Shown here: piece after piece, positions 17,240 through 25,858 of the stretch
Position numbering within the stretch: position 1 is the first letter of the stretch
How the letters are laid out: the number at the start of each line of letters is the position of its first letter
Assembly: GCF_028553805.1 (NCBI RefSeq)
Contig: NZ_CP067140.1
Coordinates: 2,232,001-2,296,000 of the forward strand
Origin: Paracoccus saliphilus
GTDB lineage: Bacteria > Pseudomonadota > Alphaproteobacteria > Rhodobacterales > Rhodobacteraceae
Direction of reading: 5' to 3'
DNA length: 64,000 bases
The notes under the pieces: generated by a model
What the model saw: only the letters and a program-made list of their open reading frames with translations
Told to the model about the DNA's origin: nothing
Database searches by the model: none
Made by a program: the position numbers and the translations under genes

Positions 17240-18070
17240 TCATTCCGGCGCGGTGTGGTCCGTGCTGACCGTCCTTGCTTCCCAGCCTGCCATCTCCCGG
17301 ACAAGATCGTCCAACTTCTCTCGCGCGCGCCGCAAGGCGTCTGATCCCAGCAACAGATGAAGTGGCGGATCTTCGGATCGGATTGCATCGAGAATAACCT
17401 GCGCTGCGCGGTCCGGGTCACCCAACTGGTTGTGGTTTACCTGTCGAAGCCCTGCTAAGGCAGCACCGACGGTCTCGGCATATGCGTCCTGCCCGCTGTT
17501 ACCCAGACGTGCGGAAGTTTCGTCCAGGAAATCGGTGCGAAACTGGCCAGGGGCGACAGCTGTTACCTTGATGCCAAGCGGCGCAACTTCTTGGGCAAGG
17601 GAGACCGAGAACCCTTCAAGTGCGTGCTTGGCGGCAGCGTAAAGTGCGATCGCCGGACCCGGAGCGCGGCCTGCGATCGAGGTGATATTGACGACATGGC
17701 CGGATCCCTGCCTGCGCATATAGGCCAGGGCTGTGCGGGTGATCCGGATGGGTGCGAAAACATCCACCTCAAATAGGTGCTGCATCTCGGCATCGGTCGA
17801 TGTCTCGGCCGCACCAAGCAGCCCGTATCCGGCATTGTTGACGATGACATCAAGCCGGCCAAAGGCCGCGAACGCGTCGTGCACCACGCGAACAGCGTTC
17901 TCTGGATCGGACATGTCCGCCCTGAGGATGCACAGGCGATCCGCTTCGGCGGAGAGATTGGGTGGGTTGCTTCGCACGGTGCCGACGACTTTGTCGCCGC
18001 TACCGAGCGCAGCCTTGGCCAGAGAAAGACCCAGACCTCGCGACATTCCTGTGATGAACCAGACTTTCAT
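17240..18070 (-). CDS. short-chain dehydrogenase/reductase, substrate unknown
   Basis: Classical SDR, 276 residues. Seen are the TGMSRGLG nucleotide loop, an ADMSD acidic turn after the third strand, the NNAGYG motif, ITSIAG with the catalytic Ser, and YAAAKHA with the Tyr-Lys pair. An Arg after the second strand (TVRSN) hints at NADP preference. An AGGAGGT box lies 5 bases before the ATG. This subfamily (RGLG start, long C-terminal helix) is usually annotated as oxidoreductase without a defined substrate. Its upstream neighbour is a broken XRE/cupin gene on the same strand, which may once have regulated it. Confidence 0.85.
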   Translation of the reverse strand: MKVWFITGMSRGLGLSLAKAALGSGDKVVGTVRSNPPNLSAEADRLCILRADMSDPENAVRVVHDAFAAFGRLDVIVNNAGYGLLGAAETSTDAEMQHLFEVDVFAPIRITRTALAYMRRQGSGHVVNITSIAGRAPGPAIALYAAAKHALEGFSVSLAQEVAPLGIKVTAVAPGQFRTDFLDETSARLGNSGQDAYAETVGAALAGLRQVNHNQLGDPDRAAQVILDAIRSEDPPLHLLLGSDALRRAREKLDDLVREMAGWEARTVSTDHTAPE

Positions 18071-18109
18071 TCATACCTCCTAAAAGATTTCCGATAGCAC
18101 TCAGAAGTG

Positions 18110-18731
18110 CTACTCGACATGTGCAGATAACCTGTGATGAGTTTGCGTGCATGACCCCGCTTCTCTCCTGCATCGCCATCGTGAAACGGACCGGTTCTCC
18201 CCTTCGACTTGACCTGCATAAAAATGGGGCCAATCCGTGCGCAGGCGCGTCGCTTCGCCGCTTTGCAGAGTCAGGGATCCAGTCCCAATGGTGATGCGCA
18301 GTTTACCCAGCTGGAAGGAAATCAGTTCACGGGTGCCTGGACCATGTGCCTCGGCTTGGTACACCTTACTGAGAATAAGTGTCCATGACCAAAGCTCGAA
18401 CATTTTTTGCCCCGAGGTCGAGACGTCAAGCCACGTCATGCCGCCCTTGGATCCCACCCAGAGCGTCTTGGGACGCATCCGCGCGACCGGGCGCGACTGG
18501 TCCGGGGCGACTAGTAGATCGCCAATCGACACCGAAAGCGCCGCCGCGACCCGGCACAGGACACCGATGCTGGGATTGGCTTTGCCCTGCTCAATGGCCA
18601 CAAACGTATCTTTTGATAGGCTAGTGCGCCAACGCATCGAGGCTTAGCAGGTGGTGTTGTCGGAGGTGCCGAAGGCGCGTGGCCAGTGCTGTTCCCAGTT
18701 CTCGTCCAGTGTCTGTTGCCGCATCGGTCAT
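18110..18731 (-). pseudogene. frameshifted XRE/cupin transcriptional regulator
   Basis: A regulator with an XRE helix-turn-helix and a cupin tail is split over three frames. Codons from ATG at 18731 give MTDAATDTGRELGTALATRL and continue to DALAH, then hit a stop near 18621. The frame one base away continues WRTSLSKDTFVAIEQG, SIGVLCRVAAALSV and the cupin (ISFQLGKLRITIGTGSLTL). Near 18200 a second frameshift is needed to reach the natural ending GEPVRFTMAMQE. Each fragment alone lacks a coherent domain. Unless there are sequence errors, this gene is dead. The intact relative at 19109-19723 has a similar domain order. Confidence 0.75.
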
Positions 18732-19108
18732 TATATTGACTTTCGCTTCTTGGGCCACTGAGATCGTTATAGTGACCAGTGCGAACCATGCAACCTCGCC
18801 CGCACAATCACAACTGAGGAGCAAGTAGATGCGAATCGAAACCAAGGCGGTCCACATGCCTGTGGCGTCCATCCGTTGACCGGCGAAGTGTGATACCCTT
18901 CTGCACGCCAGCACGACCTTGGAACGCGCTCCGGACGGCACCTTTCCTTTGAATTTCAAATATACCCGGGTCGCCAACCCGAGACGAAGCGCTTTTGAAT
19001 TGGCAACTGGCCGCGCTTGAGGGAGGGCAGTCTGAGCCTGCTTCGACCGAATCGAATATTTTTGAGTGAGAGTATTGACCAAAATAAGTCCGCTACTGAG
19101 CCTTGGCC
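18732..19108. other. intergenic, no recognised gene
   Basis: This stretch of about 375 bp lies between the broken XRE/cupin gene and the intact one. A long minus-strand frame crosses it but shows no family features. It should hold the former promoter of the broken gene and the terminator of the intact one. Only a short hairpin (CGGGT/ACCCG, about 18967-18981) was noted. Confidence 0.4.
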
Positions 19109-19723
19109 CTACTGGGTCGCCCCCAATACCACCAGCAAAACCTTGGCCGCTCCACAGGTACTTTTCAGCACATGCGGTATCGTTCCTGGGAACTCCATAT
19201 AATCTCCTTCTGAAACCGTATATTCGCTTTTGCCAACCTTGATTATTACCCTTCCACTCAGAACATACAGAAGCTCCCGCCCACCATGAAACGCTTCTGA
19301 ATTATGTTCGTATTTTTCCTGAAGCTCTAATAAGAAGGTCGTGTGGTTGGTGCCAATCGACGGGCCGCCTATGGAGCAAAAAGAGTAACTTCCGCCATCG
19401 TCAGGCCTTACCGGCCCTATTTCTTGATTCGCACGCACCAAATGTACCTCTCCGGTACCTATTTCTTCGCCAATGAGGGTCCCGACACTGATCTCCAAGG
19501 CAGAAGCAAGCCTAAGCAGCGAAGCAACTGAAAGCGCCTTCTCGCCTCGCTCAAATCTGGATAGGTGCGCCTTGCTAAGATTTGCAACTTCTGCAACTTG
19601 GCTGATAGTCTTGCCTCGCTGTCGTCGCAACACTCTAGCCCGCAAACCTGGATGCGACAGATCTGTAGCCTGTTTCACTGGTCCCCCTAACACAAGTCTA
19701 GCAGCACGTTTCCTGTAGTGCAT
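19109..19723 (-). CDS. XRE-family regulator with C-terminal cupin domain
   Basis: About 204 residues from the ATG at 19723, where the compact regulator begins. The open frame runs to 19906, but the extra N terminus is not regulator-like. Residues about 27-85 form an XRE helix-turn-helix (LRARVLRRQRGKTISQVAEV, LSKAHLSRFERGEKALSV, LLRLASALEISVGTLIGE). Residues about 130-200 form a cupin (HNSEAFHGGRELLYVLSG, YTVSEGDYMEFPGTIPHVLK). Such proteins repress or activate small-molecule catabolism genes. A 16-bp palindrome lies about 30 bases upstream of the start and suggests autoregulation. The target operon is not obvious; the SDR at 17240 or the Lrp/MGL cluster are candidates. Confidence 0.85.
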   Translation of the reverse strand: MHYRKRAARLVLGGPVKQATDLSHPGLRARVLRRQRGKTISQVAEVANLSKAHLSRFERGEKALSVASLLRLASALEISVGTLIGEEIGTGEVHLVRANQEIGPVRPDDGGSYSFCSIGGPSIGTNHTTFLLELQEKYEHNSEAFHGGRELLYVLSGRVIIKVGKSEYTVSEGDYMEFPGTIPHVLKSTCGAAKVLLVVLGATQ

Positions 19724-19753
19724 CAAGCTAGTGTTGACAAATAACTTGCTATA

Positions 19754-19769
19754 GGACAACCTGTTGTCC
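19754..19769. promoter_or_regulatory. 16-bp palindrome, candidate XRE operator
   Basis: Perfect arms GGACAAC and GTTGTCC around a two-base centre. It lies 31-46 bases upstream of the XRE/cupin start, where a promoter would be. The rest of the gap from 19724 to 20096 holds no recognised gene. Confidence 0.55.
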
Positions 19770-20096
19770 AAAGGGCGACTTGATGACTGAGGCTGCCATG
19801 TGAATTCCAGAATAGGTTTGAATATACTGTCGGAGTATGCCGATGGGCACAGATGGAGCGTTATGGATGTGCGCGTCTGAAGTGGCGTGCCTGGCTGGCT
19901 TGCCATTCATATCGGATCCATCCGTTCGAAGGCCGAATGAACATCGAGGGGATGCACGCCGCTCCGCTGGAATTTCTTACATGATCCGCAGGCCAACAGC
20001 TTGGTCATGCTGAAGCTTGATTGTTACTGGTCGCCGTTATGCCCTGAGTCCATCGATAAGATATCGCTTAGAAGCTCGTTTCATGCTGGGGAGACT

Positions 20097-20561
20097 ATGG
20101 AGATCGAAATCGACGATACAGACCGTAAAATTTTACGTGAACTGCAGAAAGATGCCCGCCTCACGCATCAGGAATTGAGTGAGCGAATCAGCCTCTCCCC
20201 TTCCCCTTGCGCTCGGCGCGTCAAAAAGGTGGAACAGTTAGGTTATATCACTGGTTATTCGGCGCATATCGATGAAGCAAAAATAGGTTTCGGCTTCAGC
20301 GTGTTTATTTCTGTCCGATTGGATCGACAGATCGATGATCGATTGGTGAAATTCGAGCGCGAAGTTAACTGCTGTGCGGAAATCGTGGATTGCTGGCTCA
20401 TGACCGGAGGTTTCGATTATCTGTTGCGAGTTGCCGTGCGCGATCTGAATGAATACGAACGCTTTCTGACAGGCCGCCTGACCAAGATTTCTGGCGTTGC
20501 CTCGATTGAATCCTCCGTTCCAATCCGGCGTGTAAAAAACCAAACCGCACGCCTTTGGTAA
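20097..20561 (+). CDS. Lrp/AsnC-family transcriptional regulator
   Basis: A 154-residue Lrp-type protein. The start at 20097 is chosen because a GGGGAG box precedes it and the family's usual opening follows (MEIEIDDTDRKILRELQKDA). A helix-turn-helix lies at about 20-50 (LTHQELSERISLSPSPCARRVK). The C-terminal RAM domain follows, with GFSVFISVRLD, the AEIVDCWLMTGGFDYLLRV ligand strand and SSVPIRRVK. These proteins sense amino acids and control their transport and breakdown. It precedes the PLP lyase by 170 bp, in which two 13-bp direct repeats sit, so it likely activates the lyase-GST-GST genes and perhaps the convergent Aap operon in response to a sulfur amino acid. Confidence 0.92.
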   Translation: MEIEIDDTDRKILRELQKDARLTHQELSERISLSPSPCARRVKKVEQLGYITGYSAHIDEAKIGFGFSVFISVRLDRQIDDRLVKFEREVNCCAEIVDCWLMTGGFDYLLRVAVRDLNEYERFLTGRLTKISGVASIESSVPIRRVKNQTARLW

Positions 20562-20596
20562 GAAGTCAGGAAACGCTTCATGATCAATCAATTTAA

Positions 20597-20628
20597 CAAA
20601 GTGTCTTTTTGGACGCAAAGTGTCTTTT
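20597..20628 (+). promoter_or_regulatory. two 13-bp direct repeats, candidate Lrp operator
   Basis: CAAAGTGTCTTTT occurs at 20597-20609 and again at 20616-20628, identical and 19 bp apart start to start. They lie about 104-135 bases before the PLP-lyase ATG and 36 bases after the Lrp gene. Tandem, nearly helically phased sites are typical of cooperative Lrp-family binding. Confidence 0.55.
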
Positions 20629-20731
20629 AAAGATTTATCATAGTGGACCTGACCTAATTTACAATTCAACGCGACGATAGCCCTGTGCGAAACGCCAAGC
20701 CTATCGCTCGGATCAGTTAAGGAAGATACAA

Positions 20732-21931
20732 ATGGGAAAGAGTAACAACCACACCTTTGGGACCCGCGCTATCCATTTCGGCTACAACCCTCAGGACTTT
20801 CATTGCGCAATTTCTCCGCCGGTGTTTTTTAATGCAACCTACGGGTTTTCGACAGTTGCCGACAACGAAAGCGCCGCGGCTCAGGGAGGTATGCTCTATG
20901 CGCGAGAATTCAATCCCACGGTGGATCTTCTTGAGAAACGACTGGCCAATCTTGAAGGAGCCGAGGACTGTATTGCGCTTGCTTCAGGAATGGCAGCGAT
21001 CGGGACGATGTTTCTGTCGCTCATGTCCGCTGGTGACGAACTTATCGTGCACGAAACGCTTTATTCCAATACCGTGGCATTAATAGACGAGGCGCTTCCG
21101 CGTTTTGGTATCAAGGTGACTCCGGTAGATCTGACCAATCAGGTCAATCTGGAGGCAGCGATCAGCGACAAGACCAAGCTGGTGTTCTTCGAATCTCCCG
21201 TGAACCCATTGGGCGAGGTTATCGACATCAAGGCTGTGAGTGAGACGGCAAAGCACCGCGGCGTTCTGGTCTGCGTGGATAGCACATTTGCCTCGCCGTG
21301 GCTTCAGCGCCCTATCGAATTAGGGGCGGATCTTGTGATGCACTCGCTGACCAAATACATCAGCGGCCACGGCGATGTCTTGGGCGGAGCTGTTCTTGGC
21401 CGCAAGGAGCACATCCACATTTTGCGTGATCGGGGGCTGCGCTACATTACCGGCGCTGTGCTGTCGCCGATGACGGCAATGCTGATCATGCGGGGCCTGA
21501 AAACTCTTCCTCTACGGATGAAACAGCACGCCGATTCGGCAATCTACATCGCAGAGAAACTGCAAGCGCACCCCAAGGTGGCTTGGGTCAGTTATGCGTT
21601 CCTGCCCTCCCATAAGCATTATGATCTCGCCCGGTGTCAGATGTCGGCGGGTTCGGGTATGATGTCTTTCGGCCTTCACGCCGGCTTCGACGGGGCCCGC
21701 GAATTGATGGATGGTTTGAACATGATTGCCATAGCGGTCAGCCTTGGCGAACCGGAGACTCTGATCATGCATCCCGCCAGTCTAAAGCGCGCGCGGCAGG
21801 CGATCCGCTCCGATGCAGCACGGTTGGTCGAGGGAGTCAACGAAGATCTAATCCGCCTTTCCATCGGGCTTGAAGATCAGGAAGACATCTGGGCAGACCT
21901 CGAAACGGGTCTGACGAAGGTTTCCGACTGA
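20732..21931 (+). CDS. methionine gamma-lyase-like PLP enzyme (Cys/Met metabolism family)
   Basis: A 399-residue PLP-dependent enzyme that by family cleaves or exchanges the gamma-substituent of sulfur amino acids. Cofactor residues are visible: Y and R in [15 protein letters not shown], the ring-stacking Tyr in ETLYSNT, Asp in [10 protein letters not shown], and the Schiff-base Lys in [16 protein letters not shown]. The specificity positions of true methionine gamma-lyase differ. The Cys that follows the Tyr (YGC in MGL) is Asn here (YSN), and the Asp in LSPHDA is Thr (LSPMTA). So it may be a cystathionine gamma-lyase, an O-acylhomoserine sulfhydrylase or a lyase for another thioether. GGAAG precedes the ATG. 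Neighbouring GSTs and amino-acid ABC genes support catabolic use. Confidence 0.85.
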   Translation: MGKSNNHTFGTRAIHFGYNPQDFHCAISPPVFFNATYGFSTVADNESAAAQGGMLYAREFNPTVDLLEKRLANLEGAEDCIALASGMAAIGTMFLSLMSAGDELIVHETLYSNTVALIDEALPRFGIKVTPVDLTNQVNLEAAISDKTKLVFFESPVNPLGEVIDIKAVSETAKHRGVLVCVDSTFASPWLQRPIELGADLVMHSLTKYISGHGDVLGGAVLGRKEHIHILRDRGLRYITGAVLSPMTAMLIMRGLKTLPLRMKQHADSAIYIAEKLQAHPKVAWVSYAFLPSHKHYDLARCQMSAGSGMMSFGLHAGFDGARELMDGLNMIAIAVSLGEPETLIMHPASLKRARQAIRSDAARLVEGVNEDLIRLSIGLEDQEDIWADLETGLTKVSD

Positions 21932-22016
21932 GTCAGAGGTCGCTCCTTGTTACGACAGGAAGCGAGCCGTTGGTCAAATGCTCATATCAACGCTACACGC
22001 TGCGACAGGAGACGGC

Positions 22017-22661
22017 ATGGTTGACCTAGTTCTTTATGACGCAATCGGATCTGGAAACTGCTTCAAGATCCGTTTTTTTGCTTCCATCCCGAACCTGCGC
22101 CTGACAATGAGGCCGATCATGCCCATCGAAGGCGAAACGCGGACAAAGACCTTCGCGCGGGTCAATCCACTCCAACAAGTTCCGGTGTTGATAGACGGCG
22201 ACGTCAAGGTTCAGGACAGCCAAGCCATATTGGTCTATCTGGCTCTGAAATATGGACGGGAATGGATTGATCCCACGTCCGAAGGGATGGCCGCCATCCA
22301 CGAATGGCTCTCTTATGCTGCAAAAAAAGTCTCAAACGGGCCTCAGATGGCGCGGCTTCATTTCTACGATCCACAAGAAGAAATCGACATCGAGCGCGCA
22401 CAAGCGATCGGGCGCAATGTATTGAGGTTTCTCAACCGCATTCTCGCAGATCGTGACTGGCGTTGCCTTGCCCGCCCAACCATCGCCGCTATAGCGGTCT
22501 TTCCCTATGTCGCGATCTCCAAGGAAGGCAGACTGCCACTGGATCAGCACCACAACGTCGTCGCTTGGATCGACCACATTCCGACGATCCCTGGTTACGA
22601 ACCGATGCCGGGAATGTCGTCCCCGCTACTGCCTCAGAATAAGAGATCCCAAGATGCCTGA
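22017..22661 (+). CDS. glutathione S-transferase family protein (first of tandem pair)
   Basis: A 214-residue GST-fold protein. The start at 22017 is preferred since AGGAGA precedes it and the product begins MVDLVLYDAIGSGNCFKIR, like its neighbour. The N-terminal thioredoxin-like domain has the G.GNC.KIR turn, VNPLQQVPVLIDGD with the cis-Pro, and VQDSQAILVYLA, which contacts the glutathione gamma-glutamyl group. The C-terminal helical domain carries EWLSYAAKKVSNGP. The C-terminal N-capping region is changed: RPTIAAIAVFPY has Ala where GSTs have the structural Asp (TIADLAVFPY in the second copy). So this copy may be drifting. It overlaps the next gene by 8 bp. Confidence 0.85.
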   Translation: MVDLVLYDAIGSGNCFKIRFFASIPNLRLTMRPIMPIEGETRTKTFARVNPLQQVPVLIDGDVKVQDSQAILVYLALKYGREWIDPTSEGMAAIHEWLSYAAKKVSNGPQMARLHFYDPQEEIDIERAQAIGRNVLRFLNRILADRDWRCLARPTIAAIAVFPYVAISKEGRLPLDQHHNVVAWIDHIPTIPGYEPMPGMSSPLLPQNKRSQDA

Positions 22662-23268
22662 CCTTTTGCTCTACGATTTTCACCTCTCGGGAAACTGCCA
22701 TAAGATCAGAGTCTTCGCCGCAATACTTGGTTTGCCTCTTGAGCTGAAAAATGTGCAAGTACTCGACGGTGAAACTCGGACGGAAGACTTCTATCAGATC
22801 AGCCCGATGCAGCAAATTCCGGTGCTGAAAGATGGCGATATTATCGTACAGGACAGCCAGGCCATTCTACTGTATATGGCTATGAAATATGGCCACGACT
22901 GGATAGACCGGACACCCGAAGGCATGGCAGCGATCCATGAATGGCTGTCCTATGGCGCAAAAGAAGCCTCGAACGGGCCGCAGATGTCGCGCCTGAGTTT
23001 CCTGGACCCCCACGAGAACATCGACCTTGAACGCGCACAGGCTGTCGGGCACAAGGTACTGGCGCAGCTTGACCGCATCCTGAGCACGCGTGATTGGCTG
23101 TGTCTGGGCAAACCAACGATCGCGGACCTGGCGGTTTTTCCATATGTCGCTTTGTCCCGCGAAGGCAACCTACCGCTGGATGATCATCCCAATGTGCTAG
23201 CATGGATTGATCGTATCCGCGCAATTCCCGGCTACTACCCCATGGAAGGGATGTTACCGGCCCTGTAA
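22654..23268 (+). CDS. glutathione S-transferase family protein (second of tandem pair)
   Basis: A 204-residue GST-fold protein, clearly a tandem duplicate of the preceding gene. It shares SGNCHKIRVFAA, GETRTEDFYQISPMQQIPVL, VQDSQAILLYMAMKYG, EGMAAIHEWLSYGAKEASNG and DIERAQA-like blocks. The structural N-capping motif TIADLAVFPY is intact. The start overlaps the first gene in ATGCCTGA, so the two are translationally coupled. The long frame further upstream is not needed. In this cluster it may conjugate or deconjugate thioethers, or detoxify methanethiol-derived products released by the upstream lyase; that is inference. Confidence 0.88.
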   Translation: MPDLLLYDFHLSGNCHKIRVFAAILGLPLELKNVQVLDGETRTEDFYQISPMQQIPVLKDGDIIVQDSQAILLYMAMKYGHDWIDRTPEGMAAIHEWLSYGAKEASNGPQMSRLSFLDPHENIDLERAQAVGHKVLAQLDRILSTRDWLCLGKPTIADLAVFPYVALSREGNLPLDDHPNVLAWIDRIRAIPGYYPMEGMLPAL

Positions 23269-23331
23269 TCGAAGGCTGTGATGTGTTGACCCAAAAACTC
23301 ATGCTGCACGGGAAAACGGCATGATCGAGTG

Positions 23332-23472
23332 CGTGATCCGGTCCGTGCGTTTCGCCCGGAACACAGAGTCTGCACCGTTGAACGGATCGAGGCCGAGAGA
23401 TTCCTGAACGGTAAGCAAGAGGCCGTCTACGCTTCTACTGAAGGCGATTGGGCGCATGGCCAAGTGTAGACA
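23332..23472 (-). pseudogene. IS66-family TnpB (Orf2) fragment
   Basis: A minus-strand segment encodes PIAFSRSVDGLLLTVQESLG followed by LDPFNGA, SVFRAKRTDRIT. This matches the core of IS66 accessory protein TnpB (DFRKSVDGL..LV...LGLDPF.G..FVF..RR.D..K). Upstream and downstream sequence is unrelated, so only about 47 codons survive. The remaining gap (23269-23748) holds one plus-strand frame starting at 23496 after a GGAGGA box (MKNQPDCKYRPDELDLFDIG), unrecognised and running into the ABC gene. It is probably debris. Confidence 0.55.
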
Positions 23473-23748
23473 CGTAACGCCATTCTGGAGGATCAATGAA
23501 AAACCAGCCGGATTGCAAGTATCGTCCGGATGAGCTGGACCTCTTCGATATCGGAAAGCACCAGCGGGATAATCCCAACCGGTTCCAAGTCTACACCGCA
23601 AGACTTCGGCCCGATATGCACCGTAAGATCTTTTCAAACGCTGCTAAACGATACTGCCAGCGCACCGTGCTGTACGCTGGCGCATATTGGTCGCGATCCG
23701 ACTTGCCTGGCCTGGCAAAGGGCAAAGTCAGCACAGACCGAGATTCGA

Positions 23749-24540
23749 TCAATGCCCGAGAATCTGGCTCAGGAACAATTTGGTTCGCTCGTTCTGAGGG
23801 GTGTCGAAGAACGCCTGCGGTTCATTCTGTTCAACAATCTGGCCCCTATCCATAAAAATCACCCGGTCCGCAACCTGACGCGCGAAACCCATTTCATGGG
23901 TCACGCAGATCATAGTCATGCCTTCCTCAGCCAACTCGATCATTGTATCCAGAACTTCTTTGATCATCTCCGGATCAAGAGCCGACGTCGGCTCGTCGAA
24001 CAGCATGATACGCGGCATCATACAGAGCGAACGCGCGATGGCGACCCGTTGCTGCTGTCCGCCTGAAAGCTGGCCCGGATATTTCTGGGCCTGATCCGGG
24101 ATCTTCACTTTCTCCAGAAAGTGCATCGCCCTGTCTCGGGCTTCCTTAAGCGGAGTTTTACGCACCCAGATTTGCGCCAGCGTACAGTTTTCCAGAATAG
24201 TCAGATGCGGAAACAAGTTGAAATGTTGAAAGACCATCCCAACCTCTGATCTAATTTTATCAATGTTCTTTAAATCATTTGACAGTTCCGTGCCGTCAAC
24301 AATGATCGAGCCTTCCTGATGCTCCTCCAACGCATTGATGCAGCGGATCATCGTGGATTTTCCAGAGCCGGAGGGCCCGGAAATCACAATTCGGTCACCC
24401 TGTTTCACGGAAAGATTGATATCCCGCAACGCATGATAGGAACCATACCACTTGTTCAATCCGACTATCCGGATGGCAACGTCATTATCAGCAGACGCCA
24501 AGCCACGATTTTTCTGCGTTTTGACAGTAGTTTCAGACAT
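23749..24540 (-). CDS. aapP: polar amino-acid ABC transporter ATP-binding protein
   Basis: A 263-residue ABC ATPase of the GlnQ/AapP group. Walker A is GPSGSGKST, the Q-loop is [15 protein letters not shown], the signature is [15 protein letters not shown], Walker B is [12 protein letters not shown], and the switch His lies in CVTHEMGFA. The [11 protein letters not shown] and [11 protein letters not shown] stretches are typical of general amino-acid importers. It energises the two permeases encoded just upstream (9-bp gap). It ends the aapJ-aapQ-aapM-aapP operon and converges on the GST genes. Confidence 0.94.
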   Translation of the reverse strand: MSETTVKTQKNRGLASADNDVAIRIVGLNKWYGSYHALRDINLSVKQGDRIVISGPSGSGKSTMIRCINALEEHQEGSIIVDGTELSNDLKNIDKIRSEVGMVFQHFNLFPHLTILENCTLAQIWVRKTPLKEARDRAMHFLEKVKIPDQAQKYPGQLSGGQQQRVAIARSLCMMPRIMLFDEPTSALDPEMIKEVLDTMIELAEEGMTMICVTHEMGFARQVADRVIFMDRGQIVEQNEPQAFFDTPQNERTKLFLSQILGH

Positions 24541-24549
24541 TGCGTTTCC

Positions 24550-25857
24550 TTACTTGAGGCCAGTCTGAAGGCGGCGCTCCAGATACATCGAATACCGGGA
24601 CATGCTGAAACATGCGATGAAGAACAGCAGGGCGATAAAGCCATAAAGCTCCCATACGATACCGTTCCAGTCTGCGTCGGCCCGGATTGCCGTACTCAGT
24701 CCGAGCGGATCAAGCAGACCAATCACGGATACCAGAGTTGTGTCTTTGAAAAGGTTGATAAACGTGCTGACGATACCAGGGATCGAAATTTTCAGAGCCT
24801 GCGGCATGATGATCAGGCGTCGCGATTGCCAATAGGTGAGACCCAGCGAGTCTGCCCCTTCGTACTGGCCCCTCGGTAGGGCGGCGAGACCACCTCGGAT
24901 CGTCTCAGCCATATAGGCTGACGCAAACAGCGTGACCATAATAATCACCCGCATGATGATGTCGAACTCAGTCCCCGGAGGCATGAAGATGTTCAGCAGC
25001 GTGGAAGCCACGAATAGCAAGGTGATCAGCGGAACACCCCGGATGAATTCGATGAAGCCTGTGCACAGTGCCTTGACGATCAATAGGTTTGACTGACGCC
25101 CAAGCGCAAGTACGATTCCGATTGGCAGCGAGAACCCGATGGCAACGACACCGATCGTGACTGAAAGCATCATCCCGCCGAACTTTCGGCTCGCAACTGG
25201 TTCAAGCTCGATCAGAACCAGGGACGACAAAGCATCCGCAAACTGGCCACCCGCCCATATCACCCAGAACAAAGCCACCGCAATTGTGGCCAGTAAGGCC
25301 GCAAAGCTGCTCGAGTTCCGGGAGACCAGGACATAGGTGTAGAACCCAGCAGTCAGACCGGTGGCAACGGACACCGGCACCCAAATCGAGCCACCCCAAA
25401 GTAGCCAGGGCATCAAGAACGGGTAGACTGCGGTTAACCAAATCAATTGATGCGGCACCTTATCGGCAAACAGGATGCGCGACAGGGCAACAAACAGCAG
25501 CATAAGGGTCAGGATTGGTCGCCAGTACAGCTCGGACGGGTAGAAACCGAACAGGATCTGAATCCATCGCTCCCGGATCACCCCCCAGCAGGCACCTGTA
25601 AAATGCCCGTTTCGACCAATATCGTGCAGAATTTCCCGGCAATTCGCGAGCGACGTCGCATTCCAGGTGGGCGAAATGGCCCAAGACAAAAGGAAGTTCA
25701 GCGAATAGATGATTAGCCCCGCCGATAAGATGGTCAAGACCGAGTTCAGCCAACTGGAAAACAGGTTTTCCTGAAGCCAGCGCATTACGCCGGTCTTGTT
25801 GGCTGGCGGCTCCCGTCCGGGGAGCATTTCCAGGCGGACAAAGGAAGTATCGCTCAT
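24550..25857 (-). CDS. aapM: amino-acid ABC transporter permease AapM type
   Basis: A 435-residue permease. The start at 25857 is chosen because it lies one base after the aapQ stop with a GGAGCGG box in front; the frame extends to 25881 inside aapQ. An extended N-terminal half with several membrane segments is typical of AapM. The C-terminal half carries the polar amino-acid permease domain with GVLIGL-like IGFSLPIGIVLALGR, GFIEFIRGVPLITLLF, and the EAA loop EGADSLGLTYWQSRRLIIMP that docks onto the ATPase. It partners aapQ. Confidence 0.92.
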   Translation of the reverse strand: MSDTSFVRLEMLPGREPPANKTGVMRWLQENLFSSWLNSVLTILSAGLIIYSLNFLLSWAISPTWNATSLANCREILHDIGRNGHFTGACWGVIRERWIQILFGFYPSELYWRPILTLMLLFVALSRILFADKVPHQLIWLTAVYPFLMPWLLWGGSIWVPVSVATGLTAGFYTYVLVSRNSSSFAALLATIAVALFWVIWAGGQFADALSSLVLIELEPVASRKFGGMMLSVTIGVVAIGFSLPIGIVLALGRQSNLLIVKALCTGFIEFIRGVPLITLLFVASTLLNIFMPPGTEFDIIMRVIIMVTLFASAYMAETIRGGLAALPRGQYEGADSLGLTYWQSRRLIIMPQALKISIPGIVSTFINLFKDTTLVSVIGLLDPLGLSTAIRADADWNGIVWELYGFIALLFFIACFSMSRYSMYLERRLQTGLK

Positions 25858-25858
25858 T

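Noticed and set aside
20732..21931. Firm assignment as methionine gamma-lyase
   Set aside because: Two residues typical of the true enzyme (Cys after the ring-stacking Tyr, Asp in LSPHDA) are replaced, so only a family-level call is justified.
23496..23855. Plus-strand frame beginning MKNQPDCKYRPDELDLFDIG after a GGAGGA box
   Set aside because: A ribosome-binding site is present, but no family is recognised and the frame runs about 100 bases into aapP on the opposite strand; kept only as a note under the IS66 relic.
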